From the NCBI GenBank assembly GCA_002150815.3, contig NDFF03000370.1, forward strand, positions 248,001 to 312,000: DNA of 64,000 bases. The letters run 5' to 3'. Numbering within the stretch: position 1 is the first letter of the stretch; every line of letters begins with the position of its first letter. Below, piece after piece: positions 1 through 11,900 of this stretch. The notes beneath the pieces were generated by a model. It worked only from the letters and a program-made list of their open reading frames with translations, had not been told where the DNA came from and did not search any database. The position numbers and the translations under genes are program-made. This stretch comes from Grammothele lineata (lineage: Eukaryota > Basidiomycota > Agaricomycetes > Polyporales > Polyporaceae).

Positions 1-1269
1 GTGCGGGGGCGCGGAGACCCGGGGGAGAGAGACAGCGAGAAGGAGGACGAGGAAGGGGCGGAGAAGGTGCTGACGGAGGAGGTGCTCGAGCGCGGGGAGT
101 CGGGCGCGAGCGCGGCGTGCGATGCGGTCGTGGAGGAGAGGCTGAGCGAGAGCGATGTGAGCATGCGTTTCGGGCCGGAGGGGCGGCGCGGGGGCGTGCT
201 TGGAAGCTCGATGGGAGCTGTGGCGGAGAAATAGATAGTACGGCGTCAGCACGGGAGCGGAACGAGTAACGTAGAGAAAGTTAGGCGCACCTGAAGCCGT
301 CTTGGGCCGCCGGGGCTTGAGCCGGAACGGATTGACGAACGTGGTAGTGAATACCTCCCCCGACGCCGAGTGCTCGCTCTGGTGGAGGCGGAGGTGGCCG
401 GGCTGCGCTTGACGCGGAGCGTCGAGGGATGTGGCGCGGTCCTTCGATGGTGCACCGACGTCAGGCTTCATGGGCTCAGTACTGGACTTGTCGAGCACAG
501 GCAAGGGTGCGAGGGCCGGAGACGGCGACGGCGAGACGCCCCCAGTAGAGCCGGACTGTGCGCGGGAGGACGACATCCTTTTCGAGAGGTTCTTGAACAT
601 CTTCGGGAGGCGCATGTTCCGTGCAGGGCGGGGTGAATCCATCGGCGACGGTGGCCTGGAGTCGTCAAGAGTCGCCTCAGGAGACTCACTCTCCACCATC
701 GCGAGCTCGGGGAAGAACCTGGGGGAGGGTGCGTCGACGAGAGTCGAAGAACCCTCGGAGAGGAGCGAGGACTTGGGACTCGGGACGGCGGCAGAGCGCC
801 CGTACCGGAGATGCGATGAGATGGACCATCGCGACTTGGAGGCACGTCGCGGCCGCGGCCGTTGGGAGGAAGAAGCCTCGGACTCGGTGGAACCTTGGTG
901 CTCGCTCACAAGAGATTTACACGAGACGGCGTCGTCCGGCTCCACGGGAAGGGGTTTGGGCGGAGGGGTGGCGGGCGTCGGAGGAAGACTCCGGATGCGG
1001 TCTTTCTGAGGGCTACGGGGCTTCAGAATGAGCTGTACTGGTGGCGGCTTGGGCCGCGCTTGGGGAACGAGACGTCCGATGAGGAAGATGAGGACGCTCT
1101 GAGGAGCAGAAGGGGGTGGCGCGAATTGAACACCGGGTCAAGATGAGGCGAGACAAGAGGGGGGGCGTACCATTGCGAACCAGGCGAAAGCCCAGGCGAG
1201 GAGAGCCATGGGGACGAGGAGATGGGCGTGGAGGATTTTTGTTGTGTATTGGGAGGACCGTGCGATCAT
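1..1269 (-). CDS. Ser/Pro-rich membrane-anchored protein, 3' end outside window
   Basis: I do not recognise this family. Three exons read on the minus strand: 1269-1171, 1098-291 and 217-1, joined by introns of 72 and 73 bases (GTACGC...CTCAG and GTGCGC...CACAG). The start ATG at 1269 opens MIARSSQYTTK, followed by one long hydrophobic stretch of about 29 residues. This stretch (LLVPMALLAWAFAWFAM, then SVLIFLIGRLVP) spans the first splice junction, so splicing creates the membrane segment. The rest is low complexity, rich in Ser, Pro, Arg and Lys, with many SP/TP steps, and is presumably cytosolic. The frame is still open at base 1, so the C-terminus is missing. Splicing of the second intron keeps a Ser/Pro-rich reading, while the unspliced frame degenerates, which supports the intron. 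Function is unknown; a signalling or scaffold role would be a guess. Confidence 0.6.
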
Positions 1270-2792
1270 TAAGAGTCGTGAAGGAGCAAGAGGGGATTAT
1301 AGGAGGCGTGCGCGTGGGGCTTGCATTCCCAGCCTCTTGTGGGTGGCGGACGGTCTCGACTCGATCGCGTCGATGGCGGGTGCACGTGTGGGTGCGCACC
1401 AACGAGGACGGCGGAGAGTAGGAGCTACCGAGAAGTGGGTAACGTTGATGCACTAAGCGGGTCCGGGCTGAGCGGGGGCGTTGTAGAGGGTGGCGGGGGC
1501 GGCCTCCTGAAGAGCTCGAGGAGCGCACCCGGGACGATCCCTGGAAGACGAGATGGCCGGAGGACAGAATAGGGAGGAGTGGAAGCGGCGCGGGGGGAGG
1601 CGGAGGGGCTAGTTACATGGTCTTTGAGAGGGACAGAAGGCGGAAGGTGGCCTGCTTGGCGGGACAAGAAGCTGGCCATCCGGAGACGGCTCTTACTCGC
1701 ACGAGCAAAAGTCGAACCACTCTCGCCAGCCCGTGGCCTCTTCGGCGTCGGCCCGTCCGGGCGCGGACAGATGCCGCACGAGAGCCGCCTGGCCGCCTTC
1801 CGCCTCGCAAGGGCCCGTGCGCACGCAAGGAGATCGTGCGGCGGTCATTGGCAGCCTCGTCCACCGTCGGTCGACTGTCGTGAGCAGAGCTGAGAGTGTG
1901 TCCCCGCGCGGCCCGCGAGTCGTCAGACAAATCACGCCCGGCCCCGCCACTGCGCTCCCCTCGGACCGTTCCGATCTTCCGCTTTCCGCCTTCCGCGGCG
2001 CTTGCTCTCGCTTAGCAGCCACTCGATCTCCAACGTCAGTGGCTGCGTGCGGTGAGCACGCCGTTCGTGTGCAAGCCACGACGGCGGGCTGGCATATTTT
2101 TACACAAGGGCCTATTGCATCTAGAACACTAAAGCTACACGTTAGCCATATCAGAGGAGGCTACCAGTCCAGACTCCCTTCACCAGAGCCTGGACTGTTT
2201 AATGCCTCCCAGTCAGCCGTGACTGGAGAAAGCTCGCGATTGGGGTGTTGTATCGTTTGTGGGTCTCCAAGGGCGCGAGCGGCTGATAAGCCAGGACTAC
2301 ATTGACGTATCGATGGAGTCATGCTCTTCGCGCGTGCCCCTCAGGCTTGTTCAACGAGTCTCCATTTCAATCCATGCGACGCACGGGGGACTCATATAAC
2401 CTACTCGGAACGATGCATGCCCTCGGTGCCTAAGTTAGAACGGCGGGTTGTATGAACGCCGACGACGTCACAGGGATCCCGCGTGTATTGTTTGATGACG
2501 TGCACGGAAGACGTGCGCTGCGAATAGGAAGCGACTCGTACGGAAACACTGGAGTCTCGAGTCGGCGGCTTGAGCTCCTGGAGCTACCTCAGCCACGTGG
2601 GAATCATCACGTGAGCGCGATGAACACGCGTTGGTGCCGGGAGCGCGTCGCGTCCTGACTCTTTCCTTTCGCGCGCTTGCGCGATGTCTCCCGTAGCTCG
2701 CCCCTATTCCCCACTCCTCTCCGCCCTCTCTCGATCCCATTGCAAGTACCCATCTGTCCGCTCATCGTGCCAAACGCTCACCATCCTCCAGA
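1270..2792. other. divergent intergenic region, no gene recognised
   Basis: Lies between the 5' ends of the minus-strand membrane protein (start 1269) and plus-strand EXO5 (start 2793). Several overlapping ORFs of 80-190 codons exist on both strands between 1579 and 2305. They are Arg-rich mirror frames of GC-rich DNA without recognisable motifs. A run of A/T at 2096-2102 and lower GC from 2290 to 2470 may mark promoter DNA. Nothing else is supported. Confidence 0.5.
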
Positions 2793-5679
2793 ATGTCGTC
2801 GGACGACGAGTACGACGCCTTCTACCCCCCTATCGACCCCACTGCACTGGCCGAGATCGAGGACCTCGTCCCGTCCGCACCCTCCGTCCCCGGGTCTTCG
2901 TCGCTCGGCTACCAACTACGGCTTCCCCCGCCTATCTCGGAGACACCTCCTTCCCCGGACGAGTTCGATGCGTACTTTTCTGGCTTCACAGCTGAAGACT
3001 TTGCCGAGATCGACGCGTCCATTGTTGCTGCCCACGCAGCGCTCGCTCCACCGCTACCCGCGTCTGGTCCCGGAGCCACGTCAAGTCCCGCCCCCACCAG
3101 AGGTAGAGGAAGAGGCAGAGCACGCAGGGGCGGGAGAGGGTGGAGAGGGGGCCGTGGGGCTGGAATCGGAGGTTCTCGCGTTAGTATCATCGTCGAGAGG
3201 GCTCACGACTCTAACGCCCACTTTTGCGTGTGCAGGGTAGCGGGTCGCGGCCCAAGCGTAGCCCGTACGAACAGTTCCGGAGCTACAGGGGCCAGCTGTC
3301 TGTGACTGACTTGACGGGGCCGTCCTGGTAAGTCTTCTTTCTAACGTCGTTCGGCATATGTGGAGTAATTGGGAATGGTCTGCAGGTGCGAGGTTCAATT
3401 CGATTATGGCCTGCGGCAGAAACGCCACCTGAAGCTCGACACTCGGCCGACGTCTTTTGTCTCGAGTGAAGGCAAGGTCATCGAAGTGAGCAAAGATGTG
3501 GCGGTAGTGAACGACCGTACCCTTACTCGCGGAAAGGTAAAGTCCGCACTCGAGTACTGGCGATGCGAATGAAGAGAGTTGACACGAATGCTAGTCCGTG
3601 CATAAGACTCTTGAATTAGAGATCGCGCCCGAGGCCGTACGCATCGACGTCGCGACAGACGAAGAACGATGGGCACTACGGTAAGCTCCCTATTGCTATG
3701 TCTACGTGGGCGACGATTCAGCTTGCTGCAACAGTATCATCAACATGATTACCTGTTTCCGATCGCTGACGGAACAGGGTATTTGCGTGAGTTGTTCCGT
3801 CTCTAGACACTATGTGCCACTCATATGGCCCCTCGTCAGCGCGAAATGCCAGTCTTCGGCATTCTCCACGGGCAGCTTGTCACTGGTATTATCGTGAGTA
3901 CGCGTCCGCACCAATGTGTTCTTGGCTCACTCAGTGAACGTACTAGGACGAAGTTGTGCGCAAACCTGTACCGATACCGGAGTCGACGACAAACGGTACT
4001 AGTCCCAACAAGCGTCCCGCTCCCGGAACAGCGCCATCGACCCCCGCCCGGCCAAGAAGGAAGAAGAGTCGACAGGAGTCAGACGCAAGCCAACCAGACA
4101 TCACAACATTCTTCTCGCCAACCAAGGCCAATGAAGCACCTTCAGAGCCTATGCAGGACGAGCCAACCACGCCCACACCGTCCACCGCGCACCTCCCTAC
4201 CATGGCCGACTTCGCCACCGAGACTCACGCGTCAAACCGCTACGAGCTCCACTTGTCGGACACCAAGACACGAACCAGGCCTTCGCTTCCCCCAGACGAA
4301 GACACCGTCGCGTCCCGCCTGCAGCTCATGCTTTACCATCGCCTCCTCAGCAGCCTCCTCTCGACCGCACGGCCGGACGGGACGACGGACCCGCTAGACT
4401 TCGCCGTGCTCTGGCAGCGCGCGGGCGTCGACCCCGCCCGACGGTTCTCAGACGGCTTCCTCGCCCAGTCCGGCCTGGCAGCCACAGCGCCCGGCGACCA
4501 AGCTGCCCCACGAGCCCTGTCCGGGCTGGTCTGCCTGAACGACCTCACCCCGGCGTGGCGCCAGGCCGCAGAGGCGCTCTCCATCCAAGGCGTCGACAAC
4601 ACCCTCACGCTCGTCTACCGCCTCCAGCCCTCCCGCTCTCCCCGTTCTCCTCGCAGCCTCTCCCGCTCTCGCTTCCGCAAGGGCAAAGGCAAGCGCCGCA
4701 CCTCCGACAACGACAACGACAAAGGGGCCGCGCTCTCGGAGCAAGAAGCGGCAGACCTCGCCGCCGCGATCCAGGCGAGCGTGAGCGACGTGCGCCCGGG
4801 GAGCGCGGAGGGGGGCGACGCGGACCTCGCGCGGGCGGTGTTCGAGAGCCTGCGGGAGGCCATTCGGTCCGGGCACGTCGGGGAGGAGGGCGACTTGGGG
4901 CTGCTCACGCACCCGTTTGGGCCCCCGCTGGAGGGCGCTGGGGGGTTGGAGTCCGCTGGGGGTATGGGAGCGGGAATGGGAGGGGGAGGGGGGTTGGTTG
5001 AGGACCCGCAGCTCGCGTGGGCGCTGCAGGAGTCGCTGCTCGCGAGGGTGGAGGAGGTGCCGGTGCTCAAGGAGGCGATTGAGCATGCGGGAGCGGAGGC
5101 CTCTGTGGCCGAGGACCACCCTATGAAGGAGGGGAGCGCTACACCTGTGGCTTCGCACGGCGCCTCGCCTGGGCGTGCTGCAGCTGCAGAGTCCGAGGCA
5201 GCCGTGCCTGAACCGCCGAATGAAGGTGTCCCGCTGGAGGCCGCGTTGGCCTCGCCCAAGTCGCCCAAGTCGGACGAAGACAAAGACAAAGGCTCCGACA
5301 CAGAAGAAGCAGCCGCGGATGAGACGCACATCCTAGGAACGAAGTGTTTCGCGCTCGACGACTCGTACCTAGATGAGCACCTCGAGCGCGTCCTCGCGTG
5401 GTGGCACGGCCAGCGGGCGCCCGAGGGCGTCGAGGTCGGGCTGACGCGGCGTTGCGTGTACGTGTCTTCAAGTTCTCCTTGTCTCCCCCGTCTCCATCCA
5501 TCCGCAGATAGTTGTGGCTGACAGGCTTTTCGTTCTACTTACTTAGGACGTGCGAGTACCGCGATGGGTGCGAGTGGCGAGAGACGAAGGCGCAAGAGGC
5601 TATCGATAGGTACAGGGAAAGGAGTATGTCTCCTTCGACCGCTGCCGGCGTCGCGGCTGAAGGTGCGGCTTGGACGTAG
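2793..5679 (+). CDS. EXO5: exonuclease V (Exo5/Dem1 family), mitochondrial or nuclear ssDNA exonuclease
   Basis: Exons 2793-3179, 3236-3327, 3386-3536, 3595-3680, 3735-3786, 3840-3893, 3947-5457 and 5547-5679 give 821 aa. EXO5 is a 4Fe-4S-bound single-strand exonuclease of the PD-(D/E)XK fold acting in mitochondrial DNA maintenance and nuclear repair. Visible family blocks are SWCEVQFDYGLRQKRHLK, GKSVHKTLELEI (GxxxHxxLE), REMPVFGILHGQLVTGIIDE, and the C-terminal RRCVTCEYRDGCEWRETKA. The Cys in SWCEVQ plus the three Cys of the C-terminal block are the expected Fe-S ligands. The last splice rebuilds C-x2-C-x5-C. Residues about 290-380 (PAPGTAPS region) and 500-760 are low-complexity insertions. 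The second insertion carries three ubiquitin-interacting-motif-like helices. The protein is longer than yeast Dem1 (about 585 aa). The N-terminus has an RGRGRGRARRGGRG tract. Antisense ORFs here are shadows. Confidence 0.92.
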
Positions 5680-6660
5680 CGGACGTTAATGGCTTCGGGG
5701 GCTCAGGCGAGTTTCTTGTTTGTATCATTCTGGGACTTTTTGTTTGGATATACATGGTGTATCATCTACCATCACGGAGGGTTCGCTGTCAACTAGTAAA
5801 TGTTGGGGGGAGAGGAGGGTGGGCAGTCTTCCAGCGTCAGTTCAACCAGCACGCAGTGATTGGTGTCTCGTTTGCTGGGAAGCATAGCCCTCGCACTGTC
5901 GTCATCGCCGTGACATATCTTATGTCTAGGCGCGAGTGATTTCGAATGTCGAGCGCGCTCCTACGGTGGAGGTGAGTAAATACATCGGCATGGAACTTGG
6001 TTCAGGAGCTGACGCACTTAACGTTTAGCCCATATAGTAGTTCTCGGCGCACGTCTCCGGACTCTGGGCTGCATAGCATCTGAGCGACTTGCAATCTCTG
6101 CACAGCCTGAGCAAGCCTACGAGCGCATCCACTAGGGGTCGGCCCAGGTCTGGCCGCGATCGCCGGCTACATCAGGAGCGTACAGAATCTATAACGCGGG
6201 TACATATCGCTCAATTTTGAAGCTCGCTCGCCGAAGGGTGCTCGGAGGCACGAGCGTTCAGCGAGCACAGGTGGGTGCGTATCCTTCTACACGCGGATAT
6301 TCTCCCTGATATGCCCTCTGCAGCCATTGCGATCCATGTCGTTCAACATTCGTACACCGTGATAGGGCCTCCATCAACCACCCATCACTAGATGCTCGAG
6401 CTACCGCGCGCAGCGCCGACTTTGATCAGCCCCTCGAATGCTGTGCTCTGACGAAGTCGCCTGGCGTTGAGTCTCGTTCGAGTCTCGTATTCCCCCACCT
6501 GCCACAACTCTCCGCTCTTCGGTCCAGGGGCCTCGGCGCGGACACCCGCCCACTTCCCATCGAGTTATGCATCCGCCTCCTTGATGCCTGCTCCGGCGCT
6601 CGGCGCTATCGTCCAACCCGTCTCGCCCCGCGGACGCCAGGCACCTCAATCTTCCCCTGG
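5680..6660. other. intergenic region downstream of EXO5
   Basis: About 1 kb between EXO5 and the 6874 gene. No ORF with recognisable motifs. The 3' part (6540-6660) is upstream DNA of the next gene. Confidence 0.5.
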
Positions 6661-6674
6661 CGCGCCGAAGGGCG

Positions 6675-6681
6675 TATAAAT
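6675..6681 (+). promoter_or_regulatory. TATA box of the secreted barrel protein gene
   Basis: TATAAAT about 195 bases before the ATG at 6874. It is followed by a strongly pyrimidine-rich leader (6750-6850), a common arrangement in highly expressed fungal genes. The promoter role is inferred from position only. Confidence 0.55.
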
Positions 6682-6873
6682 GCTGCGCGCGCACCCCGAC
6701 GGGTTCCCCAGTCTGCAAGTCAGCTCACCGGGACGTCGAACGTCGGGCTTCACTCTCTGCTTTTTCTCTTTCTTCCTTCCTTTCTTTTTCGCCTTCTTCT
6801 CCGCTGTGCGGCAGGTTTCTTTGCGCATTTCTTTCCTTTTCGAACGCTTGAACGAACTTCTTCACGAGTCGAT

Positions 6874-7469
6874 ATGGTTGCTTTCACTACCTACTTTGCC
6901 CTCGCGCTCGCGCTCGTCGGCTCTGCCGTCGCCGCGCCCACCCCCGTCTCGGAGGCGACGCTCGAGAAGCGCGTCACGCACTCTGGCCGGGTGAGTATTG
7001 TGGAATATCTAGGCCCTCAGTATCACTTACAATGAATGTGGCTGTAGGGAACGTTCTTTGAAGTCGGTCTCGGCGCGTGCGGCAAGGTGAACAAGGACAG
7101 CGACCATATCGTCGCCATCGCATCCTCTCGATTCCATGGAGGCGTGAACTGTGACCAGGTACGCATGTGCGTTCCCGACGCTACTTCCCCGCGCGCTGAC
7201 GACTGTTTCTTTACCGGATAGTTCATGGAGATCACTAACAAGAAGAATGGGAAGAAGGCTTTGGGCCTCGTTCGTGACTCCTGCCCCGGCTGCGGTGACG
7301 GTGATATCGGTGCGTTCTACCCTCCTATTGTGATGCCGGTCTGGTAGATCTCACCCACGGACGCTTTGCAGACATGAGCCCCTCGCTCTTCCAGTCCCTG
7401 GGTGCCTCTCTTGACGAAGGCGTCCTCCAGGTTGAGTGGAACTTCAAGCCCAAGGGCTTCAAGCCGTGA
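6874..7469 (+). CDS. small secreted double-psi beta-barrel (RlpA/expansin-like) protein
   Basis: Exons 6874-6990, 7048-7158, 7222-7309 and 7372-7469 give 137 aa. A signal peptide (MVAFTTYFALALALVGSAVA) is followed by a short propeptide ending in LEKR, a Kex2-type dibasic site. The mature part is a single RlpA-like double-psi barrel: GTFFEVGLGACGK, IVAIASSRFHGG, then a CDQ...VRDSCPGCGDGDIDMS segment. The last segment holds the conserved D-x-C-x2-C and the D-L/M-S turn. Family members in Agaricomycetes have been annotated as riboflavin-aldehyde-forming enzyme-like or expansin-like. The single-domain layout argues for a small extracellular or cell-wall protein rather than a full expansin. The enzymatic activity cannot be told from sequence. 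Confidence 0.85.
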
Positions 7470-8904
7470 ACAGGATCTAAGTGTATGCGTTACATAACCT
7501 GCTACATAGCATATTCTAGAAGGGTGCCGCGCCCATCGCGAGGGCGTCGTTACCCTTGGAATGTGGCGAGATTTGGGAGAGGTTATACAGCAGAGTGATG
7601 ATTGTTACGATACAACTCATGTCACTCGTTACTCATCAATGGCATGTGTCCACGGTCATCTCCCTTACCATTCTCTCAGTGTGACTGTTTCACTATTCAC
7701 CGGCATGGCGACGTTAACCCCAGCAATTCAGCCTCGGACGAGAAATGTGCCCAGCTGCAGACTGCTCCGTCTTGTGACGGAAGAGGCACGATAATCACAA
7801 TGGGAAAAATATTCAGACGCAATGAGTTTCCTTGCCGCAACGCTGGGCATGTCGGTATCCAGAGACCGCAGCCTTCAGAAGGTTTGATAGTAGCGAGGAA
7901 GTTGTACAAAGCGCTCTACAAATACTACTACAATCGATACCATAGATTCTGAAGTCCAGACGATAACATATCGCACCTACCCTGTACAAACGAACAACCC
8001 TTGAGGCTCCAAGTTTGACGGATCCAACACCACGGGTAACGCGCTCAGTCCCTTCGTGCGGTCGACACTAGAGGGGAAGACGAATAGTTGATGGGCGAGA
8101 GTTGTGTACCAGTCGCACTTACACGGCCCTCTAAAGGCCGCAATGCTGACACTGGAGGGGGAGAGGGAGCACAACCAGAGGCGAGCACTCACTTCCTTCA
8201 ATCACATCCACGGTGAACGGCGGGGGGAGCGGCGGGAGCTTATGTCCCCACTATGGGCTTGCGCACCAGTCGCACTTACGCGGGCTATGAGGAGTCGCAA
8301 TGTTTGCGTTCGTTGGTGCTTGAATGGAGTTTGGGCGTACGCTGTCGCGGCGGCTGCTCGTGTGTCCGCCAAGGCCGCGACGCAGCATGGTCCGACGCGT
8401 AGACGTGTCGATTTGTAGCGTCGTCGAGCGGAGTGGAGTGGAGTGGGGCTTATGTCGGATGAAGGGAGGCTTGACTGGTGCGGAAGAGATAACGAATACG
8501 CTGATGCTGAGGCTGGGTAACCGACGAGACCTGATGAGACAGGACGCGGCTGCTCGAGCGCCTCTCATCCTCTTCGACGGCGCGCTCTTCTCTTTTCCTC
8601 TCGTTCGTCTTCCAGCTCCTGCTCGTGTCTTTCCGCCCCAGCCACAATCGCCAACGCGCGCCGCGTGCTCCGCGTGCTCAGGTGAGTCTCGTTCACCTCA
8701 TCGCCTCCATGACCTCAACTCCCTCCGGCCAAACCAGAGCAAGTCGACGCGCCATTCACTTCGAAGTACCCAAAGCGCTCTAGGTCTCAGCAGTACTATA
8801 CGTACGGTTCACCAGTGGCACTCCGTGAGACAATACCCCTTTCACTGCAAGATGTCCCTCGTGCTTACCAACTTATGTATGTGACCTCTTAGGCCCTATC
8901 TTCT
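7470..8904. other. intergenic region with a short imperfect duplication
   Basis: No gene recognised in 1.4 kb. A stretch around 8108-8140 (ACCAGTCGCACTTACACGG) recurs at 8267-8300 with similar following bases (..CGCAATG), about 158 bases apart. This suggests an old local duplication. The last 60-150 bases before 8905 should hold the leader of the methyltransferase gene. Confidence 0.4.
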
Positions 8905-11900
8905 ATGTCGCATCGCGCGAACCGACTCACCGCGTTTGAAGTATCATTCGGATCCGGCGACGGATTAGGTTCTTCAACCGGCCGCCTAGCTCCGGATTCC
9001 GGCGCTGTATCCGAGCGAAATGCCAAACGCAAACGCTCGAAGTCGGATGTATGCCCAGCACGGGTGAGTGTTAAGTGACTATTTAAATGGATACGTATCC
9101 TGATCATGAGTTCATAGCGTACTCAACGCCCCCGAAAGGACTCACCAAGTCCGACGCCCCAGCCGCCAGAGCCTCGCAAGAGGGCTGCGCTCCCCGTCAA
9201 CGGTGAGTCCGACGGTCGAAACGATGAGCCCTATATGGCTCACCTTAATATTGTTTGGCTCGTGGTGTACGCGCGTTGCGTCAGGAGATGAACTGCGCGA
9301 GACAGAGTCAACAATTATACCAGGGGAAATTGCGGATCCAGTCCTCCGCTCCGACGATTCTACAAAACCCATCCGCATCCTAACTGACTTCGAGATTTTC
9401 GATCCCGCTCATGACTTCGACTTCGTCTCCCTTAACGCCCTCCAAAATCCCTCTTCTCCAAATGCACGGGTCGAAGTAGTGGGATTTGTTACCCCCGTCT
9501 TTCTGAATGAGGAAGATGCTAGTCAGGAAGATGACCTCGATCTCAATGGCCCATGTCGGCTACGAACCTCTGCAGTCTTCCGCGACTCAATCAATTTTGA
9601 GAACATAGATGAGTATGTTCACATTGTGCTTCCCCTGTTGAGTTTGTTCTGATTGGCGCCATGCAGTCCGCTCTACATTGAGACTCAATGGGCCTGGTAC
9701 TGCTTGAAGACACCCTCTGCGAGATACCGCCCCTACTACATTGATTTCTATCGGCCTCTTCGATTATCCCAACTCGTGATCTCAGTTGCACTGGAGGGTA
9801 GGATAACAACAATTGACGAGTTTCAGAAAGAGTATATTGGCTCTTGGGACCCTGCTCTCGGTGAGCATATTCAAGCACATGACTTCAATGATGCAGTGAG
9901 TGCTGTATGGTGTTCATACTTGTTTGGTTCATCAACTGGGATTACTAGGTGCCCTCATTAGAACTTTCTATCCAGGACTTGGAGATTCCATCTCAACGAC
10001 TGGTACTCTCCTCTCCACTTGTGAAACAGATCCTTCAGCACCATCATAGGTTGTCTGCATCCCAGCCCCAGCTCCATTATAACCCACCACAACATAGGTT
10101 ACCAGGGCCTCTTCTCCATCAGCAAACAGGGCAGTCAATCAAGAACTGGGACACCTCAGTTCTACACCCCGAGCACCAAACCCCAACTCACATCACACCT
10201 CTAATTGACAGTCTGACTAGAGGCTTGTTTCTTGAGCATATGCATGTTGTTGGACTCCCACTTAAAGTTCCTAAGATCTCTTCTCTCAAGAAGCAGGATA
10301 GTGACAGGAGGGAGTTCTTGTCTCAGCTTCTAGCCCACTACAGGCTTGGGGGTAGGCATGAGCTTGATTGGTCTCAAGCTGGGCAAATTTGCATTGATGG
10401 CCAGTCCTTTAAGGTGAGTCATATCATCCCTATAATTGTGTCCATGTAGTGCTTAACTCAGTAGTAGAATGGAGACTGTGTAATTGTGCCTGCTGGTGTG
10501 TGGGAGAATAGAATCCCAGCCAAGATACCTGAAGACCTCTCAGAAGTTCCAGAGAATGCTTCCTTGGTAGACTACTTCTGGTACTCAGGATGACACTCTC
10601 TAAGTCTCTGGCTGATCATGTCACTGTCTATAGGTTTGGGAAGATCATCTACATTGATTATGAGGAGGAAAATCTACATGTCCAGTGGTTTGAACATTCC
10701 TCTAAGACATTCCTCAAGGAGATCTCAAACCCCCAGGAACTTTTTCTCTGCAACCTTTGTGGCACTATTGACCTTCAGCCAGGCATTCAAGTATTGGGCA
10801 AGGCTGTTGTCTATGACTGCCCCCAGGAGAGGGAGTTGAGGCCCAATGAGTTTTTCTGCAGGTAGATATGGTTCACATTGATCATTCATTCAGTGGCTGC
10901 ACTCATGCTGTGTTTTGGTTGCAGATTCATGTACAATGAGACAGATGCCTCCTTCTCAGACATTAAGGAACCTCTGGTCATGTCTTCTCTCTCCCCTCCT
11001 GACAACTGTCCCCCCTGCCTACTCAAAAGTCAATATCCAGATGAGAAGACATGCACTCCTGTTGCCAACCAAGGGATTTCCTACCTGGGCATCACATACC
11101 ATCCCAATGACTATGCACTGATCCAGCTAGATGGTGGCTTAGCAGAGATTGGCAGGATTGAGTCCATCTCCATCATACCTGACCCTGATTCCTCTGAAGA
11201 TGGTTCTGCTTCCTCTGGAGACTCTCAGGTTGTTTACCACCCACTTGGGCATATATCTTCTGGTGTCAAAGGAGCACCTCCAGGGCTCCTTGATGAAGTA
11301 TGCTCTAGTCCCTGTAGATGCTTCTCTTAACTGACTTCTCTTGTCTACAGCAGGAACTCTTCTTTAAAAGAACTAATACCTGGAAGATGAGACCTGTCAA
11401 GGCACTCCTTTCTAAGTGTTTTGTGGTTCATCATTCTGTGGCTAAGGCCAAGCCAGGCTGGCTTGCTGCATCACCCTATCACTTCTTTGTCCGATATCAG
11501 ATGATTTCTATGGTGCCTGATTGGAAGGAGAAGGTTTTGCTGAAGGTCAAAGAAGTTCCAGCATGTAAACCATGCTTCAAGAGCTGCAAGAAAGAAGTCA
11601 ACTCCATGGCTGGGTTCTCCTCTTGCCTCAGAGCATTTGATCCCTTTGCAGGTGTTGGTGCTTTTGGCATGGCCATGGAGGAGTCTGGAGCAATCAGAGT
11701 TACCCATGCTGTGGAGATCTCTCCCAGTGCAGCTGCTACAATGAAGTATGTTCTTCCTTCTCATTGCTTACCTGTGCATTGAACCCTACATCATTCAGAA
11801 AGAACTCCCCTTCTACTGTGGTATACAACCAGTGCTCCAATACAGTCTTGAGGTATGCTGTCAAGACCCATGCTAAACACCGGGAGGAACCAGTCAAGGA

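Noticed and set aside
3714..3740. EXO5 acceptor at 3718 giving a Gln/His-rich reading
   Set aside because: The next CAG (3734) gives RIINMITCFRSL and joins correctly to REMPVFG.
4448..5329. 293-codon minus-strand ORF over EXO5
   Set aside because: Antisense shadow of the GC-rich EXO5 insert; Arg/Leu-rich, no motif, and the plus strand is explained by the nuclease.
8108..8300. Possible repeat element at 8.1-8.3 kb
   Set aside because: Only about 20-40 bases are similar and with mismatches; too little to call a mobile element.
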